Shown here: positions 49,901 to 62,184 of the stretch, in pieces
Position numbering within the stretch: the stretch's first letter is position 1
Layout: each line of letters starts with the position of its first letter
Assembly: GCA_012861695.1 (NCBI GenBank)
Contig: JAAOOA010000002.1
Coordinates: 32,446,873 to 32,510,872 of the forward strand
DNA length: 64,000 nt
Source: Trematomus loennbergii
Taxonomy: Eukaryota > Chordata > Actinopteri > Perciformes > Nototheniidae
Direction of reading: 5' to 3'
Position numbers and translations under genes: made by a program
Notes under the pieces: model-generated
Told to the model about the DNA's origin: nothing
The model's database searches: none
Seen by the model: the letters and a program-made list of their open reading frames with translations, nothing else

Positions 49901-51386
49901 CCACAGTGATTTCCTGGAGATTTAACTTTGTGTGAAACAGCTAATTTTAATTATCACATACATTTTGTGACGTATTATGGTTAATTACTGCACATTAAAG
50001 GTGCGTGGAAGTGGATTTTATTAAACCAACCATAGACCCATGTTTGTAGTATCATGCTAAGCTAAACTAACCTTTTCCTAGCTAAAACCTTAGCCTCATA
50101 TTAAATGGATTAACATGAGTGGTATTCCAGTTCAAATCAATCACTCAACAAATGTCCCTTTTTCCCCTCATCTCAAGCTTCGTTCTGCCGGACACAAGCA
50201 GGAAGAGTCGCCAGAAGACGCGCGTGCTGCGGAGGACAGTAGACCCAGCTTTTAACCACACCATGGTGTACGACGGCATCAGACACGCTGACCTATCAGA
50301 GGCCTGCGTGGAGCTCACTGTGTGGGACAGGGACAGACTAGCCAGCAACCTGCTGGGGGGCCTGAGGATTGGAGCTGGAACAGGTAGAGGGAAGTCATGT
50401 TTTTTCTAAAAACACAAACTGATAAGAAATCTGACTAATGCTAAGGTATTCATCATCAGCTGGAGCATAGAAAGGTTAAAAGTCTAAGAAATTTCCTTAA
50501 AAAACGTATTGATCAAATGCAGTTCGCAGCACAGTGTAGTAAAGTGCATGTTTCAGTTAGATGTCATTGTTGTCATTTATATGTAAAACCTGGGGTCGCA
50601 TTGTGAGGTATCACAGGTAATCACCAAGCCACCAAGTGTTCAATTATTTATTAATCAATACTTATATTCACTCTGATTTCAACTAACAGGACTATTGCCT
50701 GGCAGATGTCAACATCTAAATGTCTTGGCACAATATTAATCCCACAGTCACATGAATTTAGGTTTACAACCTGCACATTTTCCATTGTGATTTATCCAGC
50801 CATTACATTCTTGAATTACTGGTTGGCCAGCAGAATGTCAGGAAATACTCAAAACTCAATTGATATATCAAAAAACAGAGTAAACATATTCTGTTATAGT
50901 CCAAGTCATGCAATCAGAATTATTCTCAACAAAATGTAGTCAAAGTATCTAAAGTAGAAATAACATTAGGCACTACAATATCCCCGTCAGTGATATTAGA
51001 ATTATATATAACATTACAAAATAAATCTGAGGGGGTTGAGATGATTTGTGAGGGAGAAAATAAGTAAAATACAAAATGATGATACAAAGAAATATGTATT
51101 TTTTCTTTACTCGCCTTTATTTGTGAAACATTTGAAAATGTTAACTCTTTGGGCCTCAAACACTTACTTACATGAAGCTATATGAGAAGTGTAATGCTTG
51201 TCCTTTTAAGACTTTATTTGTCTCTGTCTCCCTGCAGGCAGAAGTTATGGAGCCCTGGTGGACTGGATGGACTCCACTCCCTTTGAGGCCGCCCTGTGGG
51301 AGGGCATGATGGTCACCCCAAATGAATGGGTGGAGGACATTCTCCCATTAAGGGTACTGAACTCTGCAAAAACTGGTTCCAAATAG
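37922..51386 (+). CDS. sytl2: Synaptotagmin-like protein 2 (Slp2-a), Rab27 effector
   Basis: Docks Rab27-bearing vesicles to the plasma membrane. Exons: 37922-38022, 39342-39499, 39993-40104, 41120-41168, 41665-41767, 41874-42571, 43593-45922, 46999-47112, 47200-47250, 47343-47437, 47510-47626, 48477-48640, 48849-48951, 49075-49236, 49375-49458, 49577-49679, 50178-50383, 51238-51386. The N-terminal Slp-homology domain begins [16 protein letters not shown] and carries TGEWFYEAK, the Rab27-binding SGxWF-type motif; no zinc finger, as in Slp2. A long Ser/Lys-rich middle follows, mostly from one 2.3 kb exon, then [21 protein letters not shown]2A ([20 protein letters not shown]) and C2B ([15 protein letters not shown], then [19 protein letters not shown]). 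With one base added at each of three frame breaks (about 42050, 45290, and the 49458/49577 junction) it would be 1633 residues. A conserved neighbour of picalm in vertebrates. Confidence 0.93.
41199..41569. mobile_element. TTAA-flanked MITE, copy 2 (371 bp), in sytl2 intron 4
   Basis: Flanked by TTAA at 41195-41198 and 41570-41573. The left end AGGGGGGTATATAATT and right end TACCCCACCT correspond to those of copy 1 at 62-445, and the interior is nearly the same sequence in the same orientation (CCATGGAATGCTCTTAACAT; GGAGGAGGGGCTCTGTAAGG). It begins only 31 bp after the exon donor at 41168. Confidence 0.78.
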
Positions 51387-52900
51387 GTCGAAATATATAT
51401 AACGCCATATTGCAAAGACATTATATTTTTGAGCAGTATAAATGCAATAAGTTAACTGTTTTAAAGATTTATATTCTGCCCAGAAAAGCTGATGAAAAAA
51501 TAAAGTGAAGACAATGTGTGGTACAATTGTCTACTGTGTGTTTTTTTTAACCTCTACAGGTACTCTAGGAAATAATAGAAAGAGAAACGGTGGTAACAAA
51601 CTCTCAGGAGAGTATGTTGTGTATGAAAACAGACACTGGCAAAACTGTGAGCTTCTGTTTGGGAACAAAAGGAGAAATTTAAGACACCTGCTGGACAATG
51701 TGTTGGCTTTGCCTTTTAAAGGGTGTTCTAACAAGAATGTCACCGGACAAAATAATAAACCCAAATAAATACATTTAAAAACAGACCATTAAAAAGTCTG
51801 GCATAACACCGATTGATAGACTTCTTTTACCCATAGATCCAGATTTATATAATATAACACAGTATTTCTAAGCTTCCAAAGTACAACTCACCTGTTTACT
51901 CCTTTAATATCTCATATATTTAGTAGGCGTTTTGTAAGGCTAATATGAATGAAAATAGGCTGGCACAGTGGTAACGATAAACAATGTACATTTAAATATT
52001 TTTGTAATCGTAAGCGCTGTATCTTATCAAAACCTTGCTCTCAAACGTACTTTTATTTTGTCACTATTATTAATCTAATGTAACAGCATTTGTGATGTGA
52101 TGAACTGTTGCATATATAAAAGGGCAATTTGATACAACAAAAACCCCAAAATACACACAAAGTTACACAAGCTGTTGCAAAAGGTTGCCACCATGACTGC
52201 TTACTGCCTTATTTTCATCCACTTCAGCTAAATCTAAGTGACCATTGTATTATTGGGATGTCAGTGCAAATCTCAAATCTCAAAACCAATCAGAGACTCA
52301 TTGTTAGAAGACTTGTGACACTGTGCAAAGGTATGCTCAGGTCCATATACTCAATGCCACAGATAACACATATGCTGGCCAGAAACCCAACTCGCTATGA
52401 ATAATGATGTCACTTCCACACTGTCGTACGTGTAAATAAGTAACTGTTTGCTAAGACGTCAACCATATCAACTCAAAAGGTGATGATATATCGATGTTCA
52501 TAACTATTTTCCACTGCTCCAAAAAGATCAGTTATTGCATATTAAAAGACATGCACCATGTAAAGTTACTAATATTTACTGAAATAATAAAGGCTTAAAC
52601 ATTTTAATATAGATTATAAAGCAATGCTTCACTATGAAATGGGCTGTAAGATTTGGTTAAAATTGTTATATATACAGTCTAGGTAAAATGTATAAACCAG
52701 GGCTTTTATCATTTTAGCTTAATTTGCATTTTAGTGTTGCATATTACCAAACAAATGTTATTAATCAAGTGAGCTATTGAGACTAATTTTGGCACACACT
52801 GCGTCTATACAGTGCAGTATATCGGAGTGATTATTTAATGTTATTCAAAGCCTGCATGTGAGGACAATAAAAACTATTATTTATATTTGTTCATAGGCAA
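51387..52900 (+). other. sytl2 3' UTR / intergenic
   Basis: AT-rich sequence after the sytl2 stop. Possible poly(A) signals are AATAAA at 51499-51504 and AATAAA at 52866-52871. The 87-codon open frame at 51505-51768 and others here have no recognisable similarity and no splice context. Confidence 0.45.
52866..52871 (+). terminator. Possible distal sytl2 polyadenylation signal
   Basis: AATAAA in AT-rich sequence, followed by a TTTGTTC-type T/G-rich stretch. An earlier candidate is 51499-51504; I cannot tell which is used. Confidence 0.35.
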
Positions 52901-52923
52901 CCCGACTTGTATCTGCAATTTTT

Positions 52924-52929
52924 TTTATT
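52924..52929 (-). terminator. Possible zpld1-like polyadenylation signal
   Basis: AATAAA on the minus strand, 413 bp beyond the zpld1-like stop codon. Together with the sytl2 candidate at 52866 it would leave the two convergent 3' ends nearly touching. Confidence 0.35.
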
Positions 52930-53341
52930 CAGTCTTTTCAGCCATACAGTGAGACAGTGAACATTTTAATGTTTGACTAAGCAGAATTGTTTTCATCTAT
53001 CTCATTGAGAACAATTCAAAAGTACAACATTTCTAAATGATAATAAAAATCTTAATTAACCACCATTCTTTAAATACTTCAATATGACTGCAACATGATT
53101 AAACTAACATATAATCATAGTAAAGATTCTCCATCCCCATATTAATAAACGATGTGACTAATTATGATTATCAAGCAAGCCTAGATTACTACTGATGTTA
53201 TGTGTGTGAAATGGTAATATGACATACATTTCTGACTAACGTCTCAATTAATATCTATGTATAACATCATTGCTTTGTAGATCATGACGTACTAAGCTGG
53301 CACTCAGATTGGGGAAGGACTCAGCTCTCAGTCAGGGTTTG

Positions 53342-56300
53342 TTACTGGATGATTGGTTTTCTCTGTCTGCTGTACAATGCAAAGTAAACAGCCATGGCAA
53401 TGATGAGAATAGTCAGGACGACAATGCAGACAATAATAGCCACCACGGGGCTGCTGTAGTTGCTCTCAACTGGTGTACCTATGTGAGCGGGGAAGAAATA
53501 AGGCATGATTGCATCACACAGTACTACACCTCATGGTAATATTAGTTCATGTTGCTAATTACTGACTGAGAAAGTAACATCAATAAACACGATTCTTACC
53601 GTTAGAAGCTGAGAAAGTTTGAGCTTTTCCTGAAAATGAAACCAAACTCAATTAATAATTGACAGGGTTCACTTGAAATTAATATGATTTTTATGGAAAT
53701 GTGATTATATGTTTTCTTGTGACCTGGTGGAACTGAAACCACTACGATGTATGCATCCTAAATATGAAGCTAGTGCCAGTTGCCTGTTAGCGTAACAAGT
53801 TATTTGCAAATAAAATCATAATATTTGTGCACAAGTTGTTTTTGTGCCCTAACTTTACAAAATCTTGATCATAATGAAATTAATGAAACCTGTTTTTGTT
53901 TTTTTCACGTTATTTGAAAGCATAAAGATAATGTGTTTACCTGCTAATAGTGGATGTTCAGAAAGTGCTTCTATGTGTGGTTTTAGGCACCAACAAACTA
54001 TGTTTTTCTATTGATACATTCAGAGGACACTCTTTGTTTAAAAAGTTTACCCAGTACAATTTGCACATGTTATGGTACTATACCTAACCATTTATATCTT
54101 TTTTTCACAAAGGAAATTGTTATTGTTATCAGATGAGGGGATATATCAGTTCAAATGTGCCCAAAAGACTCACCACTGGTTTGTCTTCCCACCAGAATGG
54201 CAGGCGAGGTGACGGTAGCATTGGGCAACACATCCAGGACCGCTCTCTTTCTCCGAACTGTTGTACAGTCCTGTTCAACATTAATAAAGATAATCAAAAC
54301 TACGGTGTATAAATGAACTATTGTAAGTAACTATTTGTGATATCTTTAAAGAAGGTCCTTTTAAAGGAAATCTGGTGTCTACTCACAGGGAACAATTTGC
54401 TACACGTCGACGGCTCACAGAGCCTGGTGACACAGTGCAGGAAGAAGTGGAAACTGTCTTGTTTTTGTGCTGCACAAATCTGAAGGCCTCAAAGGAGAAG
54501 TGTGCCTCCTGCTTCTCTCCATTAAGATCCACCTTAGTTTGTGCGTCACGGTTACACCTTGAATGAAAAAATCTGGCAATGTGACTGCAAGTCGGGAAGT
54601 AGCATAGCTGGATTGGATTGGAGTGTAAAAGGAGAGGTTTCATACTGTGGTAACTTGTAAACTTATATTGAGACTCACCAACAAAAAGGTCATAATAGGT
54701 TAACTGAATGGGATCTGGATTTGTTGTTACGTAGCATCTGTCTAGCATCACGTTGAACCTGTGAGGACAGACAGGTGTTTTTTAAGTATCTTTTCTTGAT
54801 GTAACATGACGTTTGCTGTTAACTGCAACATCATAAATACCTGTCTGTTAGATTGTTTGCTTTAACTGCAACATAAATCTTGGTCTTCAGATTTAGTCCT
54901 GTTTCTGGTATAATCAACCTTTCTTGGTACAGTTCATCCTGTTCCACAGAAAAATGAATACAAAATGCATAACATCATAACATTTTTAAACATATTCTCT
55001 GTCCAATTCCTAAAGATAGAGTAGAACTTACTTTGAAGAGCAGAATACTCAGTGTGCTGATGAAACTACCATTGTTGTCTCTTATGGCAAGACTCGAACC
55101 TGATCTGTATCGAATGAAAATAAACTTAAATTAATAAACATTTCACTCAGTGCCTATTTCCCATGCCGTGTTCAGTGCTATTCATGACATACTCACACGC
55201 TCAGTTGGGTGTTGTTCACGAGATACTGCATCGGGTAGAAGCAGGAGAACTTGTATAAGATCTGCGGGAGATAAGTGATCATACCTGAAGAGGGGTCTAC
55301 TGAGTTTATAGTGCCGGAGATGTTGACATACTGGACTTTGGAGAAGTCAGCAAAGTCTCCAGTTCCAACCTGATCGGATATCTGTAGAAATAAAACAGCA
55401 TTTATTTCACAGAAATCAGTGTCTGATTCATTCTTTGATGTATGAGTGACTAAATAATCCTTGAGTTTTATATACAAAATGAAAACTTTTACCATATGGC
55501 CCTAATTCTTTTTTTAAAGGTATAGTAAAGAATACCTTAAAGTCATTGTTGCAGGATGAAACAGAACTTTCATTCATTGGGAATCTGAATTTTAAGACTG
55601 GTGGGGTCATGGTCCAGTCGGCAGTCCCAAAACACTCAGGTGTGTTTATCTGATTATTGAGGACCATCAGAGACTCATTGTAAAGTGCTTGGTACACTGG
55701 ACAAATGTAGATGCTCAGGTCCATAAACTGAGTGCCGCAGTCCACAGTGATGTCCGAGTTTTCTGAGGGATTTAAAAAAAAAAAGAAGGTGGATATAAAT
55801 CAAACTGCAATGGAGAAATTTGAATATCAGTCATTTAAGACTATGTGTAATAAACGCCACAAACCTGGAGCTCTGTTTGTTTCGCTTAGAGCGCAAGCAT
55901 CTGGTGTCTGGGCCTCAGTCCTCATAAAGAGGCTAAGCTGGCACACAAGGATGACCAGCCTCATTGTTCTGAATGTGGACCTGTAAGAAAACAGCAAAAC
56001 AATGGGAACTGAGGCATTCACCATCTTCTTTCAACCTTAGTGTACACTAGGGAAATCCCTACAAAGGTAATATAATTACTTCAGGCCATTAGGCAACATA
56101 CAATCACTCTAAAGAAGAAAAATGAATCATTCAACCAGCGCTATCATGATTTATGTAGTGTTTTAGAAAAAAGTAGCTGGACATAAAATAACTAGTATCC
56201 TTCAATTCGGTTACATTTAAAACCACTATATCTCGACACAACATACTATCATGCATTTTGCATTTTATTCAAATTAGAAATAAACTTCCATTATTGATCA

Positions 56301-56547
56301 CATGGTGACCTCTCAGATTAAATTGCATATGTCAGGTTTGATTCAACAACCTAAATGAATGCATGAAAGAATAATTGCAGATTTTTCTGTGTTGTTGATA
56401 GACAAATTATTAAAAAAATGTACATAATATATTAATGAAAGAGGTCTATTTGATGCAAAGCATTATAAAGCCATAAAACCTACAGTATGACACCAGCAGA
56501 AATATATGTTATAATGTTATCGCAGGGACTCACCAGTAAGTCTTCAT
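53342..56547 (-). CDS. zpld1: Zona pellucida-like domain-containing protein 1 homologue
   Basis: Secreted/membrane ZP-domain protein that forms extracellular filaments; ZPLD1 (cupulin) is known from the inner-ear cupula. Minus-strand exons: 56547-56534, 55980-55865, 55762-55536, 55381-55197, 55104-55032, 54938-54841, 54758-54679, 54557-54387, 54270-54174, 53629-53600, 53478-53342. The start MKTYW plus exon 2 gives a signal peptide (MRLVILVCQLSLFM). ZP-N has SDITVDCGTQFMDLSIYIC; ZP-C has ITYLPQILYKFSCFYPMQYL and VNNTQLSV, nearly as in human ZPLD1. FEAFRFVQHKN and HFLHCVTRLC follow, then a furin site RRKR in exon 9 and a TM helix (VVAIIVCIVVLTILIIAMAV) with a short basic tail ending PIIQ. About 409 residues if the two one-base frame breaks in exon 8 (at its acceptor and near 54447) are allowed for; the human protein is 415. 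Which teleost paralogue is uncertain. Confidence 0.9.
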
Positions 56548-56581
56548 TTTCTGTCTTGATATCAGCTACCAGAGCTCTGCA

Positions 56582-56587
56582 TTTATA
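56582..56587 (-). promoter_or_regulatory. TATA box of the zpld1-like gene
   Basis: TATAAA on the minus strand (CATTATAAATGC context), 35 bases upstream of the ATG at 56547. A start about 30 bases downstream would leave a 5' UTR of only a few bases, so either the leader is very short or the box is coincidental. Confidence 0.5.
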
Positions 56588-56599
56588 ATGTCGCCTCCA

Positions 56600-58292
56600 C
56601 AGGGGCGTGTGCGGGAACATCTCACACAATAGTGTAACATGAGTGGAGCTTTTAACATCATTTTGAATTTGAATAACAATAAATCTAAAATTAAGAGAGT
56701 TGAAGATTCACCTTCTATTGATTGTAACATGCAGCTTTTAAGCCACTTTTAATCCCACATCCAGCTCTCTGTCACAGTTTACTGGTGTTTTAGAATACTG
56801 TTTTGTTATGAGGATTTATTAATCAGCAGTTTGGTTGGAATTATTAATGTGACGATATGAATCTCACAGCGAAAATGTAATTAAGCTTGTCCCATCCTCA
56901 GAGAGCTCAGATAGACCAATAGAGACATTTGAGAATTGTGTGCTTTTCTTTGAGATGTGAAGGAGTTCTCTGATAAGTTACAAGACAACATTGTTTTATC
57001 AATAGTTTGCTTTTAATCATGTGTTTTGTGTTTAACAGCAGGGCGCCAGATTGATTCTGAATTGTTTCCCCTTAATGCCACATTAACAGAATGAGCTTTA
57101 TATACCCAGTAATGCAATGGCAATCATCTCATCTGGTCTGGCATAAGATGCAACTTGATGTTAATTCTAGGTAGATAAAGATGCTGTACGATAGAAAAAC
57201 CTTTTGTTGCTGTGTTGGGTATGGGCAGGGAGAGCTTTGCATAAACCTTAAGAAACCATAACATATACATAACAGCAGTGTTTTATTTTTCGTAGGTTTA
57301 TGAAAGAGCAGGGTCAGTGATCATAACAAGGTGTTCTCTTCAGAGATCTTATGATGTGATACAAGTCTCATTATTGTTCTACCGTATAATCTTTGTAATG
57401 GATCAGTTTTTGTTATGGCCTCAGGCTGTAAACTGTATATAGAAAACTTCAGTGCTGTTTTGTACAGTCAGCCAATAAAAGACACACCTATCTGAGAGAA
57501 ATCCAAAGTCTTTTGTGCATCACAACACCAAAGAGACTCCTGAGTAACTCGGGTCCCCAAAGAACAGCACCACAATACACCATGACGATACAGCCTGAAA
57601 AAGGTGCTTGTTATATTACTTTACACGTATCCAATGTCAAATGCCAGTTTTAATCTCCCCTTTGTTGTCCAAATACGTTTTTGTCTGCAAGACATGCCAT
57701 CAGTGTGACTGAGGGCACATTTCTTTCAAACTTGGGCCCATAAGCAGCAATTGTGGTCACCCTTGGGGAATAAAGAAATTAACCTGGTACAAGGCTGTGG
57801 GGAATATAGGTCGGAGTAATTATCAAAACCAAAATGTTTCGTAAAAAAAGGAAGCGGATAAAGTTTGTGTGCACTCAAGGTTTGTTTGAATGTAAAGGTC
57901 TCACAAATTTAAAGAATCCAAATGATGACTCTTGACTGAGTTTTATTTAAAAGTGTACAATACTTGCAACAGACAGAGTTATTGACTGGCTGGAGAACAT
58001 AGTGGAGAATTTAGGAGCTTAAAAGGCAGATTTTTCCAACATGAGTTACTAAACGCAGGATGTATCAATAAGCAACTGTTTGCCCACATGTATGCAATAT
58101 TAACTTAACAGATATACAGTATATCAATGTTGTGTTTACAAATCTGAATCTTTAAGAAATTCTTATCAAACATACTTGCTTGCTTATGCCATGTCTTTGT
58201 GTTGAATATCAAATGTTTCCAACTCTCTTATAGCCATACTGAAAATAATATTGGCCTCAGAAATTCAGTATCCACTGTAAACAGCTGACAAG
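56600..58292. other. No gene seen
   Basis: AT-rich DNA upstream of the zpld1-like gene. AATAAA at 57475 (CCAATAAAAGACAC) and scattered short frames have no coding partner. No repeat end recognised before 58293. Confidence 0.45.
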
Positions 58293-58417
58293 TACGGTGG
58301 CCCTGAAGTGCAAGACACCACAGCATTTCAGAAAACGCTACAGCATTTCAGGAAACACAACAGCATTTTAGAAAACACTACAGCATTTTAGAAAACACTA
58401 CAGCATTTAAAAAAAAC

Positions 58418-58847
<430 letters not shown>

Positions 58848-59643
58848 AAAAACACTACAGCATTTCAGAAAACACTACAGCATTTCACAAAACACCACAG
58901 CATTTCACAAAACACCACAGCATTTCACAAAACACTACAGCATTTCACAAAACACCACAGCATTTCACAAAACACTACAGCATTTCACAAAACACCACAG
59001 CATTTCACAAAACACCACCACATTTCACATTGGACGGAAAGGGTATTCCTTTAGGGAGAAGAGAGCACTTCTTGTTTGTGATTGGACAGAGCCAGCCAGA
59101 GAAGCACTGCTATCTTGGTTGTTTTTGCTGCCAGTCTAGAAATGACGCTTCGTGATTGGTCAGCACCCGACAGCGCAACATGTCCCGAAACATCAGCCGT
59201 TAGCTGTTAGCACACACTCAGAGCTCACAGCCCCTCATATCTGTTCAGAAGCTAGACAAAAGTTAAACATGTACAAACCACAGACTGTCTATGTCATGGT
59301 GAATACAGTCGCTGCTTTATTTATGTCTGTATGACGCTGTTGTGAGTGTGGACGGAGCAGCTAGAGGTTAGTTTAGCCTGATCGATCCGATCTCCATTCA
59401 GAAAACACGCATTTTAAAAGGTTTTTCGCCTGCCGTCTGTCTGCAGACTTGTCAAAGCATTAATTCATGGTTTTTACTAACCGGTATCAGTATGTTGTTA
59501 CTTCGGCATCATTTTGAAACGTGTATTACAATTAAATCACGGTCAAATATGTTCATTTTGTTGTAGTTGGTATCTCCCATAGGATTTACATGGAGATACG
59601 CCCGCCCCCTCTCCAGCGCGTCTTGTTTGAATGACAGGAGTAA

Positions 59644-59841
59644 CGCAGCGTCCACACGGCCCCTACTGACTGAGCCACTGCCGGACCGGATTGGCTGACG
59701 CTTCCGTCGAAGCTCGAGCAACGCGAGCAAAGCGAAGCGACGGAACCACAATGCAGTTCGGCAAAGCGTGACGTCACCCCATTCAAAGTGAATGGGCAGA
59801 AGCGTTGAAGCTTCAACGCATGTCGCCGCGTGGACGGGCCG
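59644..59841. mobile_element. 198-bp MITE with TAA target duplication, nested
   Basis: Flanked by TAA (59641-59643, 59842-59844). The ends CGCAGCGTCCACACGGC and (reverse complement) CGGCCCGTCCACGCGGC are similar. The related fold-back copy near 15060-15080 shows the uninterrupted site (AGCTGTGTTTACTCCTGTC on the other strand), which proves an insertion. A 3-bp TAA duplication fits PIF/Harbinger. Confidence 0.75.
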
Positions 59842-60493
59842 TAAACACAGCTGACAGCCACGGTGAAACTCGAGCGATTAGAGCGATGCGAATATTGGGT
59901 AGTCTACCATAGTATTTACATGGAGATCATATTTATAATAATAATGAATGCTTTGACAAGTGTGCAGACAAGAAGGCAGGCAAAAAACCTTTTAAAATGC
60001 GTGTTTTTTTAATGGAGATCGGGTCGATCAGGCTAAACTAACCTGTAGCTGCTCCGTCCACACTCACAACAACGTCATACAGACATAAATAAAGCAGCGA
60101 CTGTATTCACCATGACATAGACAGTCTGTGGTTTGTACATGTTTAACTTTTGTCCAGTTTCTGAACAGATATGAGGAGCTGTGAGCTCTGAGTGTGTGCT
60201 AACAGCTAACGGCCGATGTGTTGGGACATGTTGCGCTGTCGGGTGCTGACCAATCACGAAGCGTCATTTCTTGACTGGCAGCAAAAACAACCAATCACAG
60301 CAGTGCTTCTCTGGCTGGCTCTGTCCAATCACAAACGAAGTGTTCTCCCTAAAGGAATACCCTTTCCGTCCAATGTGAAATGTGGTGGTGTTTTCTGAAA
60401 TGCTGTGGTGTTTTCTGAAATGCTGTTGTGTTTTCTGAAATGCTGTAGTGTTTTGTAAAATGCTGTGGTGTCTTGCACTTCAGGGCCACCGTA

Positions 60494-62184
60494 GAAAAAA
60501 GGCCACATAGAAAAATATGTCAGAGGACAATTAAGAAAAAGACAGCTGTTGCATGGATCTCTGAAACTCAAATGGCTGTTTGTAAAGTCTTAAAGGCCTA
60601 TAATCAATATGTCTTTATAAAAAATGAATCACATAATTGTACGTGTAAGGTTTTTTTCACCGAACCCTGATTGTGTCTTCACTTACTGCTTTTCCTGGAT
60701 AATCCAAGTAAAAAAGGGGATCTTGGTGCATGCAGTCTATCAAACTGTCTATAACGGTTTTAGAGTTCAAACTATAAACATTAGTCTTTAGTAACAGGAC
60801 AAAACACTGATATAAAATACTGTTTGTCTGAGCTCCCTGACTTTGGAAATTTAGAAAGCTTCAAATAATCCCGTGGCAAGCTTTTTGTTTCATTTGTACC
60901 ACCATGTATCATTTGTATAATATATGTAAATCTATCTTATCATAACATATCTTTTCCTTCCTTTCCTTTTTTTAAATTGCAAACAGGGACAAAATTACCC
61001 AGAAAGTATTGTATTGTTTGTTTAACCTTACAATAGGTTAACTTTCAACAGCAGCTTTTGTGTACATGCTATACACTGAGTCACACCATTAAACACACGC
61101 AAAACCTGAGCAGTATCATAACTTGTTATGACGTTAACATAGGAGGAGCCCTTTTTATTTAAAGTCACACCCTGACAACTCTTTATGTACTGTACTATTA
61201 ATGGAAAACCAATCCCTGGGTTTCATAATCTGCGACCCATTTGCAGGTATTTATAGGGGATCCACCCTCATCTCAGTATCTACTCTCACATGAATACTTG
61301 GTGTTGCACTGCAGATGTAGTGGTATTAGACTTCATTTCAGTGTCCTGGATGTTTCTAAGGGACTTTATGAGATGTAACCTGGCACTTAAAGGTGCGGTT
61401 GAGCGTTTCCGTTCTCTTTGTATTTCCGAAAATATTTATACTGTTCTTCAACTCTCCATTTCAATGGTGGATGCTTTGATCCATAACACCTAATGCATTC
61501 AAAAGCTTGAGTACTTCATTATTTAGAAGGATTTCTCATAATACAGAAGACAACCCCTGTCAGACCACTTTGTATATGAAGTTATTTATGATTACTTTTA
61601 CTGATTAGTATTTCAGCAGCAATTTAATCCTGTGGTTGCTGCTGGTGATACTGATCGTAACTAAATGAGAAGCAGTTGGGTTCTGTGAGATAATAAAACG
61701 TTATAACATCATCAAATGTGTCATATGAAAATATTCTGCAAAGTAGGACTAACTTCTAGCTGCCAGATTAAGTGAAGTACCTCAAAATCTTAATCAAGTG
61801 CGTTACTACAGCCTACTTATGTTACTTTCCTTTCTTTTATGACATGTGAAAAGCGCAATAAATGTTTCATTATAATAAATTGCACGAGGCCTAGCCTACT
61901 GTAGCCTGTTTGCATATTAATATGTTATATTATGAAGAATATACAGGTATAGGTGTACTAACAATCAGGGCCGTATCCAGGATTTCCTAAATACGAGGTC
62001 CAAACATGCTATGGGGGTTCGGGGGTATACCCCCCCGAGATTTCTGGGATTTTCATGATCTAGTTAGGTGCTTTTTAAGTCCTGTGGGGGGTCACAAATT
62101 GGATAATATATCGATTTCAAACCATGTCAGTGGGCTGCAGCATAAATTATTTTGAATCAGTTAATTGTTACTATTAATGATCTG
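60494..62184. other. No gene; one hAT-end fragment
   Basis: Mostly AT-rich sequence. 61976-62095 begins CAGGGCCGTATCCAGGA and contains GGGGGTTCGGGGGTATACCC, related to the end of the element nested at 4293-5346. No coding exon recognised. Confidence 0.45.

Noticed and set aside
51505..51768. 87-codon open frame after sytl2
   Set aside because: No recognisable family, no splice partner, and AT-rich 3' UTR context.
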